From the NCBI GenBank assembly GCA_018701055.1, contig JABIUH010000016.1, positions 1 to 20,475 of the forward strand: 20,475 bases of DNA, given 5' to 3'. The DNA comes from Woeseia sp. (lineage in GTDB: Bacteria > Pseudomonadota > Gammaproteobacteria > Steroidobacterales > Woeseiaceae). Below the pieces are notes generated by a model. The model did no database searches. It was given only the letters and a program-made list of their open reading frames with translations, and was not told the DNA's origin. Below, one piece after another: positions 1 to 7,306 of the stretch; position 1 is the stretch's first letter; each line of letters begins with the position of its first letter. The position numbers and the translations under genes were made by a program.

Positions 1-1310
1 AGACGCAGCGCGCGGTGGATAACTTCCCTATCAGCGGTATGGCGATGCCAAGAAATTTCATTAATGCGTTGGGTTTAGTCAAATGGGCCGCTGCCGGTGC
101 CAACGCGGAACTTGGCTTGCTAACCTCTGACAAAGCGGTCGCGATCCAGAAGGCGTCGCTCGAAGTCGCAGACGGTATGTACGACGAGCATTTCCCGATA
201 GACGTGTTTCAAACGGGATCTGGCACAAGCTCGAATATGAATGCGAATGAAGTCATTGCGAATCTGGCGACTAAATACCTTGGGTCTGACGTGCATCCGA
301 ATGATGACGTCAATATGAGTCAAAGCAGCAACGACGTGATACCCACGTGCGTTCATGTGAGTGCCGCTCGCGAGATTGATGGCAGGTTATTGCCGGCGTT
401 GACGCATTTGTCCAAGGTATTAGACAAGAAGGGCCGCGAAACCGATTCTGTCGTTAAGACGGGCCGCACCCATTTAATGGATGCAATGCCTGTGACCCTG
501 GGCCAGGAGCTTGACGGCTGGCGCGCGCAGATTGACCGGGCATCCGGACGCCTGAATGAAACGATGCATCGCCTAACGGGCATCGCGCAGGGCGGCACTG
601 CCGTCGGCACCGGGATTAACGCTCATCCTAAATTCGGCGCCAAAGTGGCCAATTTGTTGGCAGAGCAAACCGGCGTCGCCTTTAAGCAGGCTGATTCACT
701 ATTCGAGGCGCTCAGCAGTCAGGACACTGCGGTTGAAACCTCAGGTCAGCTACGGACCCTGGCGATCAGTCTGACCAAAATCTCGAATGACCTGCGCTGG
801 ATGAATTCCGGTCCGCTTGCAGGAATTGGCGAGATTGCATTGCCATCCCTGCAGCCAGGTTCGAGCATCATGCCTGGCAAGGTGAACCCGGTCATTCCGG
901 AGGCCGTTGCAATGGTGTGTGCACAAGTAGTCGGCAACGACGCGACCATCGCGATGGCGGGTCAATCGGGGAATTTTCAACTTAACGTGATGCTACCTGT
1001 CGTGGCGCACAACCTGCTGCAAAGTATCGAAATACTCGCCAATGGTTGTATTTGCCTAGCCAACAGTGCGATTGCCGGGTTCACGGTCAATCAGGCGCAG
1101 ATAGAGGCAGCGGTAGGAAGAAATCCGATACTAGTAACTGCTTTGAATCCGGTTATTGGCTACGAAAAAGGGGCGGCAATCGCAAAAAAGGCCTATGCAG
1201 AAGGCCGAGCAGTGATGGATGTTGCTCGTGAAGAGACAGACTTAACCGATGCTGAGCTCAAGCGGCTCCTGGACCCGGCAGCACTGACCGAGGGCGGCAT
1301 CAAGAACTGA
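1..1310 (+). CDS. fumC: Fumarate hydratase class II (fumarase C), 5' end cut off
   Basis: Interconverts fumarate and L-malate in the TCA cycle as a cytosolic, iron-free homotetramer. The reading frame is open from base 3 (codons read T-Q-R-A-V-D-N-F-P), which matches the usual class II N-terminal region, so the GTG at 15 is an internal codon and roughly 25-30 N-terminal residues lie outside the window. Visible motifs are GTSSNMN (about 222-242), HPNDDVNMSQSSND (about 303-344), GRTHLMDA around 465-488 carrying the active-site His, and the fumarase/lyase signature GSSIMPGKVNP (about 861-893) with the catalytic Ser. About 436 residues are visible of the usual ~460. The TGA stop overlaps the ATG of the next gene by one base (TGATG), suggesting coupled translation with the Nudix gene. 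Identification is from family motifs; certainty is high. Confidence 0.97.
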   Translation, partial: TQRAVDNFPISGMAMPRNFINALGLVKWAAAGANAELGLLTSDKAVAIQKASLEVADGMYDEHFPIDVFQTGSGTSSNMNANEVIANLATKYLGSDVHPNDDVNMSQSSNDVIPTCVHVSAAREIDGRLLPALTHLSKVLDKKGRETDSVVKTGRTHLMDAMPVTLGQELDGWRAQIDRASGRLNETMHRLTGIAQGGTAVGTGINAHPKFGAKVANLLAEQTGVAFKQADSLFEALSSQDTAVETSGQLRTLAISLTKISNDLRWMNSGPLAGIGEIALPSLQPGSSIMPGKVNPVIPEAVAMVCAQVVGNDATIAMAGQSGNFQLNVMLPVVAHNLLQSIEILANGCICLANSAIAGFTVNQAQIEAAVGRNPILVTALNPVIGYEKGAAIAKKAYAEGRAVMDVAREETDLTDAELKRLLDPAALTEGGIKN

Positions 1311-1948
1311 TGCCAGACACTCTCAAATCCATTGGCGTCGATGAAATTACGCGGCGATTATCGGGCACCCGCATGCCAGAGGATCCGCGGTCCGTGGCCG
1401 TTCGCCATGTCGATAGCCGCTTGCCGGTAGAAGCCGTCAGGAAGATGGCCGAAAACCTGAAAGCCGCTGCGGTTCTCATTCCTCTTATCGATCGCGATGG
1501 GGCGCTGAAAGTGCTGCTGACGGAGCGCTCGGCTGCATTACGGCACCATGCGGGGCAGGTGAGTTTTCCCGGGGGAGGTATGGAGGACATCGACAGTGAT
1601 ATTGCGGCCACAGGTTTGCGGGAAGCGGAGGAGGAGGTGGGTATCCAGCCAAGTGAAGTGAGTATCGTCGGATACCTCAGTACGATGTTGACTGTAACCG
1701 GATTTGCTGTGACCCCTATCGTTGGATTTGTGGAAAGTCAGTTTGATCTGCGCATCGATCCCGCTGAAGTTAAGGAAGCGTTTGAGGTGCCATTGGACTA
1801 TCTGCTTGATACCCGGAATGTTGTCCATTCAGAGCGAGAATACGAGGGGATTGTGTACGACACTAAAACGTTTTACTTCGACGGCCATCAGATTTGGGGC
1901 GCTACAGCGAGTATTTTATTGAGCTTTAGAGAGCAGTTATTATTATAA
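1310..1948 (+). CDS. nudL: Nudix hydrolase, NudL-type CoA pyrophosphatase
   Basis: Predicted to hydrolyse coenzyme A (and acyl-CoA or oxidised CoA) to phosphopantetheine and 3',5'-ADP. The 212-residue protein shows the CoA-specific Nudix signature: LLTERS (residues 69-74) followed by GQVSFPGG (82-89), which separates the NudL/PCD1 branch from other Nudix enzymes, and then the Nudix helix ending in REAEEEVG (104-111), whose glutamates bind the divalent metal. Length fits the family (about 190-220). The ATG overlaps the fumC stop by one base. It is followed after 13 bases by mazG, so two pyrophosphohydrolases that clean up nucleotides or cofactors are adjacent. Family assignment is confident; exact substrate preference is inferred from the CoA signature. 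Confidence 0.9.
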   Translation: MPDTLKSIGVDEITRRLSGTRMPEDPRSVAVRHVDSRLPVEAVRKMAENLKAAAVLIPLIDRDGALKVLLTERSAALRHHAGQVSFPGGGMEDIDSDIAATGLREAEEEVGIQPSEVSIVGYLSTMLTVTGFAVTPIVGFVESQFDLRIDPAEVKEAFEVPLDYLLDTRNVVHSEREYEGIVYDTKTFYFDGHQIWGATASILLSFREQLLL

Positions 1949-1961
1949 AAAACAATATAAT

Positions 1962-2750
1962 ATGAATGAAATCGAGAAATTACTTCAAATAATGAAATCT
2001 CTCAGAGATCCGGATTCCGGATGTGCCTGGGATCTGAAACAGGACTTCTCGAGCATTGCTCCCTATACCATCGAAGAGGCCTATGAAGTGGCCGACGCCA
2101 TTGCGCGAGAAAATGTAGGGGACCTTAGGGACGAACTCGGCGATCTGCTTTTCCAAGTGGTATTTCACGCCCAAATCGCTGACGAAGGCGGACACTTTAA
2201 TTTTGAAGGGGTCGCTCAAGCGATCAACGAAAAAATGGTGCGCAGACATCCGCATGTCTTTGGTCGCGAGGAAGAGCGGACGCAGACCCCACCACCGGGC
2301 GCCTGGGAGCAGATAAAAAAGGCCGAAAGGAGCGCAAATGCGAACGATGGTGATGAAAGTGTACTGGCCGGCATTCCGGTTTCGATACCCTCTCTCAGCA
2401 AGGCAGAAAAACTGGGAAAGAGAGCGTCGTCGGTTGGGTTTGACTGGCCCGACACCCAAGGCGTGAGAGCGAAAATTACCGAAGAAATGGCCGAGGTCTC
2501 GGCGGCAGAGTGTTCTGGCAACCCGGCCGATATCCAAGAAGAAATAGGGGATCTATTGTTCTCTGTCGTTAATTTGGCGCGACACCTTGCGGTGAACCCG
2601 GAGCAGGCATTAGCCGTGGCGAATGATAAGTTTGAGAGGCGTTTCCGAGTGATGGAGGCAGATGCGATGCGTGCGCGCGTAGATTTTGCCAAGTTAGGGA
2701 TCGCTGCACTTGAGGTGCGTTGGCAAGCGGCAAAGCAAAAGACTAAGTAA
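1962..2750 (+). CDS. mazG: Nucleoside triphosphate pyrophosphohydrolase MazG
   Basis: Hydrolyses (d)NTPs to NMP and pyrophosphate; in E. coli MazG also lowers ppGpp during starvation. The 262-residue protein has the typical tandem all-alpha MazG layout. The first domain has EEAYE (residues 38-42) and DELGD (57-61), the EExxE-ExxD metal-binding pattern; the second domain, in the C-terminal half, repeats it with EEMAE and EEIGD, followed by NDKFERRF, which is characteristic of the bacterial two-domain form. The start at 1962 is preceded by an A/T-only stretch with no visible Shine-Dalgarno sequence, so translation may depend on the upstream nudL ribosomes or on the AT-rich, unstructured leader. 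Function from family knowledge; identification is secure. Confidence 0.93.
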   Translation: MNEIEKLLQIMKSLRDPDSGCAWDLKQDFSSIAPYTIEEAYEVADAIARENVGDLRDELGDLLFQVVFHAQIADEGGHFNFEGVAQAINEKMVRRHPHVFGREEERTQTPPPGAWEQIKKAERSANANDGDESVLAGIPVSIPSLSKAEKLGKRASSVGFDWPDTQGVRAKITEEMAEVSAAECSGNPADIQEEIGDLLFSVVNLARHLAVNPEQALAVANDKFERRFRVMEADAMRARVDFAKLGIAALEVRWQAAKQKTK

Positions 2751-2775
2751 GAACGATAGCGGCGGCATCAAGTAT

Positions 2776-3996
2776 ATGAACGACTCAAGTTTCACAGTGA
2801 ATGAAGAGGGCCTTCGACAGGCGTTACAGGCCCTGGTCGATATCGATTTACACCAAGCGACAATCGATTTACCCAAGACTCTCCCTGCAAAAGGTATCGG
2901 CGAGCACAACGTTATTGCGGAGCTTGTACCCTTGATATTGGGCGGAGCTCGCCATCTTGGTAGTGAAACGGCGTTCGCCCACATGGATCCACCAACACCG
3001 TGGATCACCTGGGCCACAACGATGTGGAATGCCGCCCTAAACCAAAATCTTCTCCATCCAGACGTCGCTCCAGTTGCTCGCGAGATCGAGACACAAGTTG
3101 TTGATTGGCTTAAGCCGTTTTTCGGCATGTCTGGCGGCCATATGACACCAGGCTCGACGGTGGCAAATCTGACTGCATTATGGGCGGCGCGTGAGTTGCG
3201 TGACGTGAAACGGGTTTTAGCGTCAAAAGCTGCACATGTCTCTATTCCCAAAGCGGCCCATATTCTGGGTCTCGAGTTCGTGGCACTGGATTGCGATGCA
3301 AGTGGCTGCCTCGACCTTGGACAGTTACCGGATGATCTTAGCGACGCTGCGGTGGTCTTGACCGCTGGCACGACGAGTTGCGGCGCGATCGATTCATTAT
3401 CGACTGATATTGATGCCGCCTGGGTCCACGTCGATGCTGCCTGGGCCGGCCCGTTTCGACTGTCGCCAACCTATCATTCGATCCTTGACGGTATCGAGAA
3501 GGCAGATTCAATCTCAGTTTCAGCGCACAAGTGGTTTTTTCAACCGAAAGAGTCTGGTCTGATCTTCTTCAAGGATGTTGCGTCAGCCCATCGTGCGATC
3601 AGCTTTGGCGCGGATTACCTGGCGATTCCTAATGTCGGTCTGCTTGGTTCTCACGGAGCAAACGCAGTTCCGCTCCTGGCAACGTTGCTCTGCTGGGGGC
3701 TCGAGGGTTTTAACGAGCGTATTAGTAGAGCAATGGGCTTGGCTGACCAATTGCATCAATTCCTCCGCGAGCAGAGCGAAATCGTCGTATTTGGCCCGAA
3801 TGTGAGTGGTGTCATCCTTTGGCGGGCGACAGGCGTCGCGGAGCCCCGGATCTTGGTTGATCGGATGCCGGCAGGATCAGCGTCGACGACTCGTTTGGCA
3901 GGAGAGGTCTGGGTACGGCATGTCGCGGCCAACCCGAATGCCAATATGGCGGCACTAACAATCGCTATTCAGGACGCGCTCTCGGCCGTCGACTAA
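2776..3996 (+). CDS. Group II PLP-dependent amino-acid decarboxylase, short form
   Basis: A pyridoxal-phosphate enzyme of the group II decarboxylase fold (glutamate, aromatic-amino-acid, diaminobutyrate and aspartate decarboxylases). The ATG at 2776 is chosen over the TTG at 2710, which would overlap mazG by 41 bases; this gives 406 residues, shorter than the usual 450-550. Visible family elements are the PLP-stacking His in SKAAHVS (about residue 154), AGTTSCGAID, HVDAAWAG with the Asp that contacts the pyridine nitrogen (about residue 220), and SAHKWFFQP with the Schiff-base Lys (about residue 252). The segment normally reading T-S-G-G-T-E-A-N is here TPGSTVAN, so the phosphate/substrate loop is altered. 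It follows mazG by 25 bases and is likely co-transcribed. The substrate cannot be assigned; aspartate, glutamate or an aromatic amino acid are all open. Confidence 0.82.
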   Translation: MNDSSFTVNEEGLRQALQALVDIDLHQATIDLPKTLPAKGIGEHNVIAELVPLILGGARHLGSETAFAHMDPPTPWITWATTMWNAALNQNLLHPDVAPVAREIETQVVDWLKPFFGMSGGHMTPGSTVANLTALWAARELRDVKRVLASKAAHVSIPKAAHILGLEFVALDCDASGCLDLGQLPDDLSDAAVVLTAGTTSCGAIDSLSTDIDAAWVHVDAAWAGPFRLSPTYHSILDGIEKADSISVSAHKWFFQPKESGLIFFKDVASAHRAISFGADYLAIPNVGLLGSHGANAVPLLATLLCWGLEGFNERISRAMGLADQLHQFLREQSEIVVFGPNVSGVILWRATGVAEPRILVDRMPAGSASTTRLAGEVWVRHVAANPNANMAALTIAIQDALSAVD

Positions 3997-4037
3997 ATGA
4001 GCGTCCCGTTAGTCCGCCCCGGCATCAGCCCATAACC

Positions 4038-4054
4038 GTTCATAAACCATTCAG
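4038..4054 (+). promoter_or_regulatory. Upstream PhoP-box-like direct repeat (GTTCAT-N5-ATTCAG)
   Basis: Two hexamers, GTTCAT (4038-4043) and ATTCAG (4049-4054), repeat with an 11-base period, the spacing at which OmpR/PhoP-family dimers bind one face of the helix. A further ATTCAA follows directly at 4055-4060. The box begins 43 bases, about four helical turns, upstream of the better match at 4081. Assignment as a regulator site is inferred from the spacing and the nearby PhoP-like gene. Confidence 0.5.
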
Positions 4055-4080
4055 ATTCAAAGAGATAATCCGGCCCGAAC

Positions 4081-4114
4081 GTTCAGGCTCGGTTCAGTGG
4101 CTGGGCTCTATTCT
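4081..4114 (+). promoter_or_regulatory. PhoP box (GTTCAG-N5-GTTCAG) and candidate -10 of the glycine-zipper gene
   Basis: An exact direct repeat of GTTCAG lies at 4081-4086 and 4092-4097 (11-base period). Eleven bases downstream is a -10-like hexamer, TATTCT (4109-4114), and no -35 resembling TTGACA is present. A box replacing the -35 and ending about 11-12 bases before the -10 is the architecture of PhoP-activated promoters. A start near 4120 would leave a leader of about 50 bases before the ATG at 4168. The PhoP-like regulator encoded at 5204 is the obvious candidate ligand. The pattern is seen; binding is inferred. Confidence 0.62.
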
Positions 4115-4167
4115 CTGTTCCAGGCTCGAAATAGGTTCGGGTCCGAGAGTCAAAATGGAGAACGATC

Positions 4168-4737
4168 ATGAAGAGTAAATCCTGGATTGCGACAGTGTCG
4201 GGTCTCGCCATTGCATCGCTGGTCCTGGTTGCAGGGCCTGCGAATGCGGAATATGCATATAGCAGAGGGCAAAGCAAAGCGGTATACGACTACGCTCGTG
4301 TTGTCAGCGCTTACCCTGTCGTTCGCTACGTGACCGTAACGACGCCAGTAGAAGAGTGTTGGAACGACGTGCAGCACTATTCGGTGCGAAACCGCGCGCC
4401 CGGCCAGGCCGGCAAAACTCTTTTCGGCGCGATTGTTGGTGGCGTGATTGGTCATCAGATAGGCAGTGGACGCGGTAACGACGCAGCCACTATTGCTGGC
4501 AGCTTAATTGGCGCGGCGGTAGGTAGCGAATCGGGACGACATCGCGGACGATCTAGTAGAAGCGAATATTCGCGACCCGTACGTCGCTGTTCGACCAACT
4601 ACCAAAAGCATCAGGAAGAGCGCATCGATGGCTATGATGTGATCTATACCTACCATGGCCGAAAATACTCGACTCGGACGCCGTTTGATCCGGGCAAGAA
4701 GCTGAAAATTCGAGTGGACGTTAGGCCTGCCTCGTAG
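4168..4737 (+). CDS. Secreted glycine-zipper 2TM-domain protein (SlyB/17-kDa antigen-like)
   Basis: An envelope protein of 189 residues. It has a Sec signal peptide (basic start, hydrophobic core 8-22, likely cleavage after ANA at residue 27). A glycine-zipper segment follows at about 84-120 (FGAIVGGVIGHQIG ... IAGSLIGAAVG), the two-helix hairpin that defines the Rickettsia 17-kDa/SlyB-type domain. The C-terminal half is basic and Arg/Ser/Tyr-rich. There is no lipobox Cys at the cleavage site, unlike SlyB itself. The start has a clear GGAG (4157-4160) seven bases upstream. It lies behind the PhoP-box-like repeats; in enterobacteria slyB is a known PhoP target, which fits. Likely outer-membrane or periplasmic stability role; exact function unknown. 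Confidence 0.85.
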   Translation: MKSKSWIATVSGLAIASLVLVAGPANAEYAYSRGQSKAVYDYARVVSAYPVVRYVTVTTPVEECWNDVQHYSVRNRAPGQAGKTLFGAIVGGVIGHQIGSGRGNDAATIAGSLIGAAVGSESGRHRGRSSRSEYSRPVRRCSTNYQKHQEERIDGYDVIYTYHGRKYSTRTPFDPGKKLKIRVDVRPAS

Positions 4738-4757
4738 GACTGTGGCGCAAAGATAAT

Positions 4758-4805
4758 GTCGCCGGATTTGACTGCGATCAACTCCATTGCAATCAGACCG
4801 GCGAC
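4758..4805 (+). other. Large two-part stem-loop between the glycine-zipper gene and pepSY
   Basis: GTCGCCGG (4758-4765) is perfectly complementary to CCGGCGAC (4798-4805). Inside it TTGACTGC (4768-4775) pairs with GCAATCAG (4789-4796) with one mismatch and one G-U, leaving a 13-base loop. No T-run follows, so it is not a typical intrinsic terminator. It could limit read-through, stabilise the upstream mRNA end or act as a regulatory RNA element. The pairing is read from sequence; a function is not known. Confidence 0.5.
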
Positions 4806-4839
4806 GACCCACACTTGCGGATTCTGTATAAGATTCCCA

Positions 4840-4851
4840 GGTTACATAACC
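4840..4851. promoter_or_regulatory. Small perfect dyad GGTTACATAACC before pepSY
   Basis: GGTTA and TAACC flank a two-base centre, 17 bases upstream of the proposed pepSY start, within the region expected to hold the start of a secondary promoter or the ribosome-binding site. It may be an operator half-turn or chance; no known factor is assigned. Confidence 0.25.
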
Positions 4852-4868
4852 CTCCCAGGTAAATGAAC

Positions 4869-5189
4869 ATGCGATCGATCACCCACATGCTGCTTTTTTG
4901 CATAGTGCTCTGCCTAGCCTTGCCGGCTGCCGCATTGCAGGTTGGCCCTGATGCGCCGGTTCGGTTGTCTGTTGAGGCTGACGTTGGAATGACACCAAGC
5001 CAGGAAACTTTTCAAGGCGGCGGGGTCACACTGAGTCAGGCTGTACAGCAAGTACGGCGTCAATATAACGGTCAAATTGTCAGCGCCGTCACGCAAATGA
5101 GCGGCAACCGCGAAACGCACGTTATCAAAGTGCTGACTCAAGACGGAAAAGTGAAGACTGTCAGAGTGGCTGGACGACAACGCGGCTGA
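4869..5189 (+). CDS. Small periplasmic PepSY-domain protein
   Basis: Encodes a precursor of about 106 residues with a signal peptide (MRSITHMLLF... ending at A-A-A-L). The mature part, from about residue 50 on, carries one PepSY repeat (LSQAVQQVRRQYNG followed by HVIKVLTQDGKVKTVRV). PepSY domains are known as protease-inhibitory or signal-modulating modules, often encoded next to two-component systems. The ATG at 4869 is preferred over 4863 because AGG (4857-4859) is then nine bases away rather than three. The stop is 14 bases before the phoP start, so the gene is probably in the phoPQ operon and may modulate the PhoQ sensor in the periplasm (inference). Confidence 0.85.
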   Translation: MRSITHMLLFCIVLCLALPAAALQVGPDAPVRLSVEADVGMTPSQETFQGGGVTLSQAVQQVRRQYNGQIVSAVTQMSGNRETHVIKVLTQDGKVKTVRVAGRQRG

Positions 5190-5203
5190 CAACGGAGTTT
5201 GCC

Positions 5204-5890
5204 ATGCGCTTGCTGGTTATTGAAGATGACGAAACGGTACGGGAATCCCTATGCCGACAATTGGCCGCAGCAGGCTTTGGGATAGAACAGGCTGCTGACG
5301 GCAAAGAAGGTCTCTATTTTGGGCTCGAATATCCAATAGATCTGGCCATTGTCGATCTTGGATTACCGGAAATGTCCGGGCTGGAAGTGATCCGCGAACT
5401 GCGGGCCAAGGGCAAAGCTTATCCAATTCTGATTTTAACCGCGCGTGAGCGGTGGGAAGACAAAGTTGACGGCCTCGATGCAGGCGCGGATGACTATGTT
5501 GTGAAACCGTTTCACTACGAGGAAGTTTCCGCGCGGGTCAACGCGCTGTTGCGACGCAGCGGTGGCTGGGCAACATCAATATTGAGTGCAGGACCCGTCA
5601 GTCTCGACACGACGCGGCAAGAGCTCAAAGTGAATGATGCCGAAGTTGAGTTGACCAGTTATGAATATCGAATCATCGAGCATTTGATGATGCGGGCAGG
5701 TGAGGTAATCTCGAAATCGGATTTGACTGATCGCCTGTACGATCAGGATTTCGAACGTGACAGTAATGTAATTGAAGTATTTATCGGACGCCTGCGAAAG
5801 AAAATCGATCCAGACAACACGATTAAGCCGATCGAAACGCTGCGTGGACGCGGTTATCGATTCGCATTGGAACGAAATCAGTCTGAATGA
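5204..5890 (+). CDS. phoP: OmpR-family response regulator, PhoP type
   Basis: A 228-residue DNA-binding response regulator. The receiver domain (1-115) has the acidic pocket E7-D8-D9, phospho-acceptor D51 in IVDLGLP, T79 in ILTARE and K101 in YVVKPF. The winged-helix output domain (about 130-225) has the LTSYEYRIIEHLM start, the recognition region RDSNVIEVFIGRLRKKI, and the RGRGYRF wing. The runs PILILTAR, DKV.GL.AGADDYVVKPF and NALLRRS.G are those of pseudomonad PhoP, so I assign PhoP rather than a generic OmpR. GGAG (5194-5197) lies six bases before the ATG. It overlaps phoQ by four bases (ATGA). Expected to bind the GTTCAG repeats upstream of the 4168 gene, and so to control envelope functions under low divalent cation or cationic-peptide stress (family knowledge). 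Confidence 0.87.
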   Translation: MRLLVIEDDETVRESLCRQLAAAGFGIEQAADGKEGLYFGLEYPIDLAIVDLGLPEMSGLEVIRELRAKGKAYPILILTARERWEDKVDGLDAGADDYVVKPFHYEEVSARVNALLRRSGGWATSILSAGPVSLDTTRQELKVNDAEVELTSYEYRIIEHLMMRAGEVISKSDLTDRLYDQDFERDSNVIEVFIGRLRKKIDPDNTIKPIETLRGRGYRFALERNQSE

Positions 5891-7251
5891 TCCCGGTTTC
5901 TTCGCTTAGCGCCAGGCTCCTCATATCTGTAAGCGTATTGCTTGTCTTTTTCTTTGGGGTGACCATCGTCGTCCTGAATTCCGCATTTCGTGAAGCCGGC
6001 GAAGAAGCACAACAAGACATTCTTGATGGCCAGCTTATGGCCCTTATCGCTGCGGCGGAACCTAATGTTGATGGTGAGCTGGAGATGCCGCCTGATCTAA
6101 GTGAACCTCGCTTTGGGAATCTGGGTTCGGGTTTGTATGGGGCACTGACCGACGATAGCAACTTTCCCGTCTGGACGTCACGTTCGGCGCTCGGCAGCTA
6201 TGTTCCTTATGGAGAACAACCGGGTCCGGGGCAACGCACGTTTTCACGTATTGAACTTGAAGATGGCACGCCGTTAATGGCACTTAGTTTGCACGTACAG
6301 TGGGAGCTGGCGAGTGGCGACCTGAAACCCTACACCTTCAGCGTTGCGCAGAGTCTGGATTCATTCAACGCACAATTGGCAGGATTTCGCCGGCAGTTGT
6401 TTACCTGGTTTGGCGCAGTCGCATTAATTATGCTGTTTTCCATTTCCATGGTTATGCGTGGATTGTTGAAACCCCTGCGTCAAATCGAGTCGGAAATATC
6501 GGATGTGGAAGGTGGCAATCGCCAGAGTCTTTCTGACGACTTTCCCGATGAGTTGTCCAGCGTTGCACGTAACATGAATTTGTTGATTGGGAGTGAACGC
6601 GGACGTGCAGAACGCTACCGCAACACATTGGATAATCTTGCCCACAGTCTGAAAACGCCGTTGGCGGCAATCCGTGCGGTATTGACCGAACAACGCTCCG
6701 GCGAAGTCGCAGAAAAGATCGAAGCGCAAATCGAGCGAATGAATGACATCGTTCGATATCAATTGAAAATTCCCGCGGCCCGCAGCAAAAAATTTGGTGT
6801 TATTGCCCTGCCGGTCGAAAAAGAACTCAAGAAGCTAGTCGATGGATTGCACAAGGTATACAAAGACAAAGGTCCGTCAATTGATGTCGATCTGGCGGAT
6901 GGCATTGTATTTCGGGGTGAGAGTGGAGATTTTCTCGAATTGGCAGGGAATCTGCTGGACAATGCATGCAAGTGTTGTGAGACCGCAGTAAAGCTTACCA
7001 TTGCGCCATTGTCGGTCGGTAAGGGCTCGGGTGGCATGCGGATCATTGTCGAAGACGACGGGCCAGGTATTCCTGAAGAGGCACGCGCACCATTATTGGA
7101 GCGCGGTATGCGTTTGGATGAAAGCGCGCCAGGGCAGGGAATCGGTCTTGCCGTGGTGACAGATGTTGCAGCCTCTTATGGTGGCACGGTGACGATTTCC
7201 GATTCAACACTTGGCGGCGCCAAAATTTCAGTGACGGTTAACCCGGATTGA
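5887..7251 (+). CDS. phoQ: Sensor histidine kinase, PhoQ type
   Basis: A 454-residue inner-membrane sensor kinase, cognate to the upstream regulator (four-base overlap). TM1 is at about 9-30, a periplasmic sensor at about 31-170, TM2 at about 172-190, and a HAMP-like linker at about 190-240. The H-box LAHSLKTPLAA has H253, almost identical to that of E. coli PhoQ. The N-box NLLDNACK (355-362), the G1 box DGPGIP (391-396) and GQGIGLA (417-423) form the HATPase domain and again read like PhoQ. The sensor domain lacks the dense acidic cluster used by enterobacterial PhoQ to bind Mg2+; it carries only dispersed acidic residues such as ELEMPPD and the SGLYGAL motif seen in related environmental sensors. 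The PhoQ assignment rests on the kinase core; the ligand may differ. Confidence 0.85.
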   Translation: MIPVSSLSARLLISVSVLLVFFFGVTIVVLNSAFREAGEEAQQDILDGQLMALIAAAEPNVDGELEMPPDLSEPRFGNLGSGLYGALTDDSNFPVWTSRSALGSYVPYGEQPGPGQRTFSRIELEDGTPLMALSLHVQWELASGDLKPYTFSVAQSLDSFNAQLAGFRRQLFTWFGAVALIMLFSISMVMRGLLKPLRQIESEISDVEGGNRQSLSDDFPDELSSVARNMNLLIGSERGRAERYRNTLDNLAHSLKTPLAAIRAVLTEQRSGEVAEKIEAQIERMNDIVRYQLKIPAARSKKFGVIALPVEKELKKLVDGLHKVYKDKGPSIDVDLADGIVFRGESGDFLELAGNLLDNACKCCETAVKLTIAPLSVGKGSGGMRIIVEDDGPGIPEEARAPLLERGMRLDESAPGQGIGLAVVTDVAASYGGTVTISDSTLGGAKISVTVNPD

Positions 7252-7306
7252 CGGGATGGATTATTTTCGAAGTTTCTTTTGTGTTGAGATGATTGATACG
7301 TAACTC

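Noticed and set aside
2710..2775. N-terminal extension of the PLP decarboxylase from TTG at 2710
   Set aside because: It would overlap mazG by 41 bases and adds a basic, unconserved stretch; ATG 2776 is the simpler start.
4134..4150. GGTTCGGGTCC, resembling a tRNA T-arm
   Set aside because: It lacks the conserved A58 context, and no acceptor stem, D-arm or anticodon arm can be built upstream.
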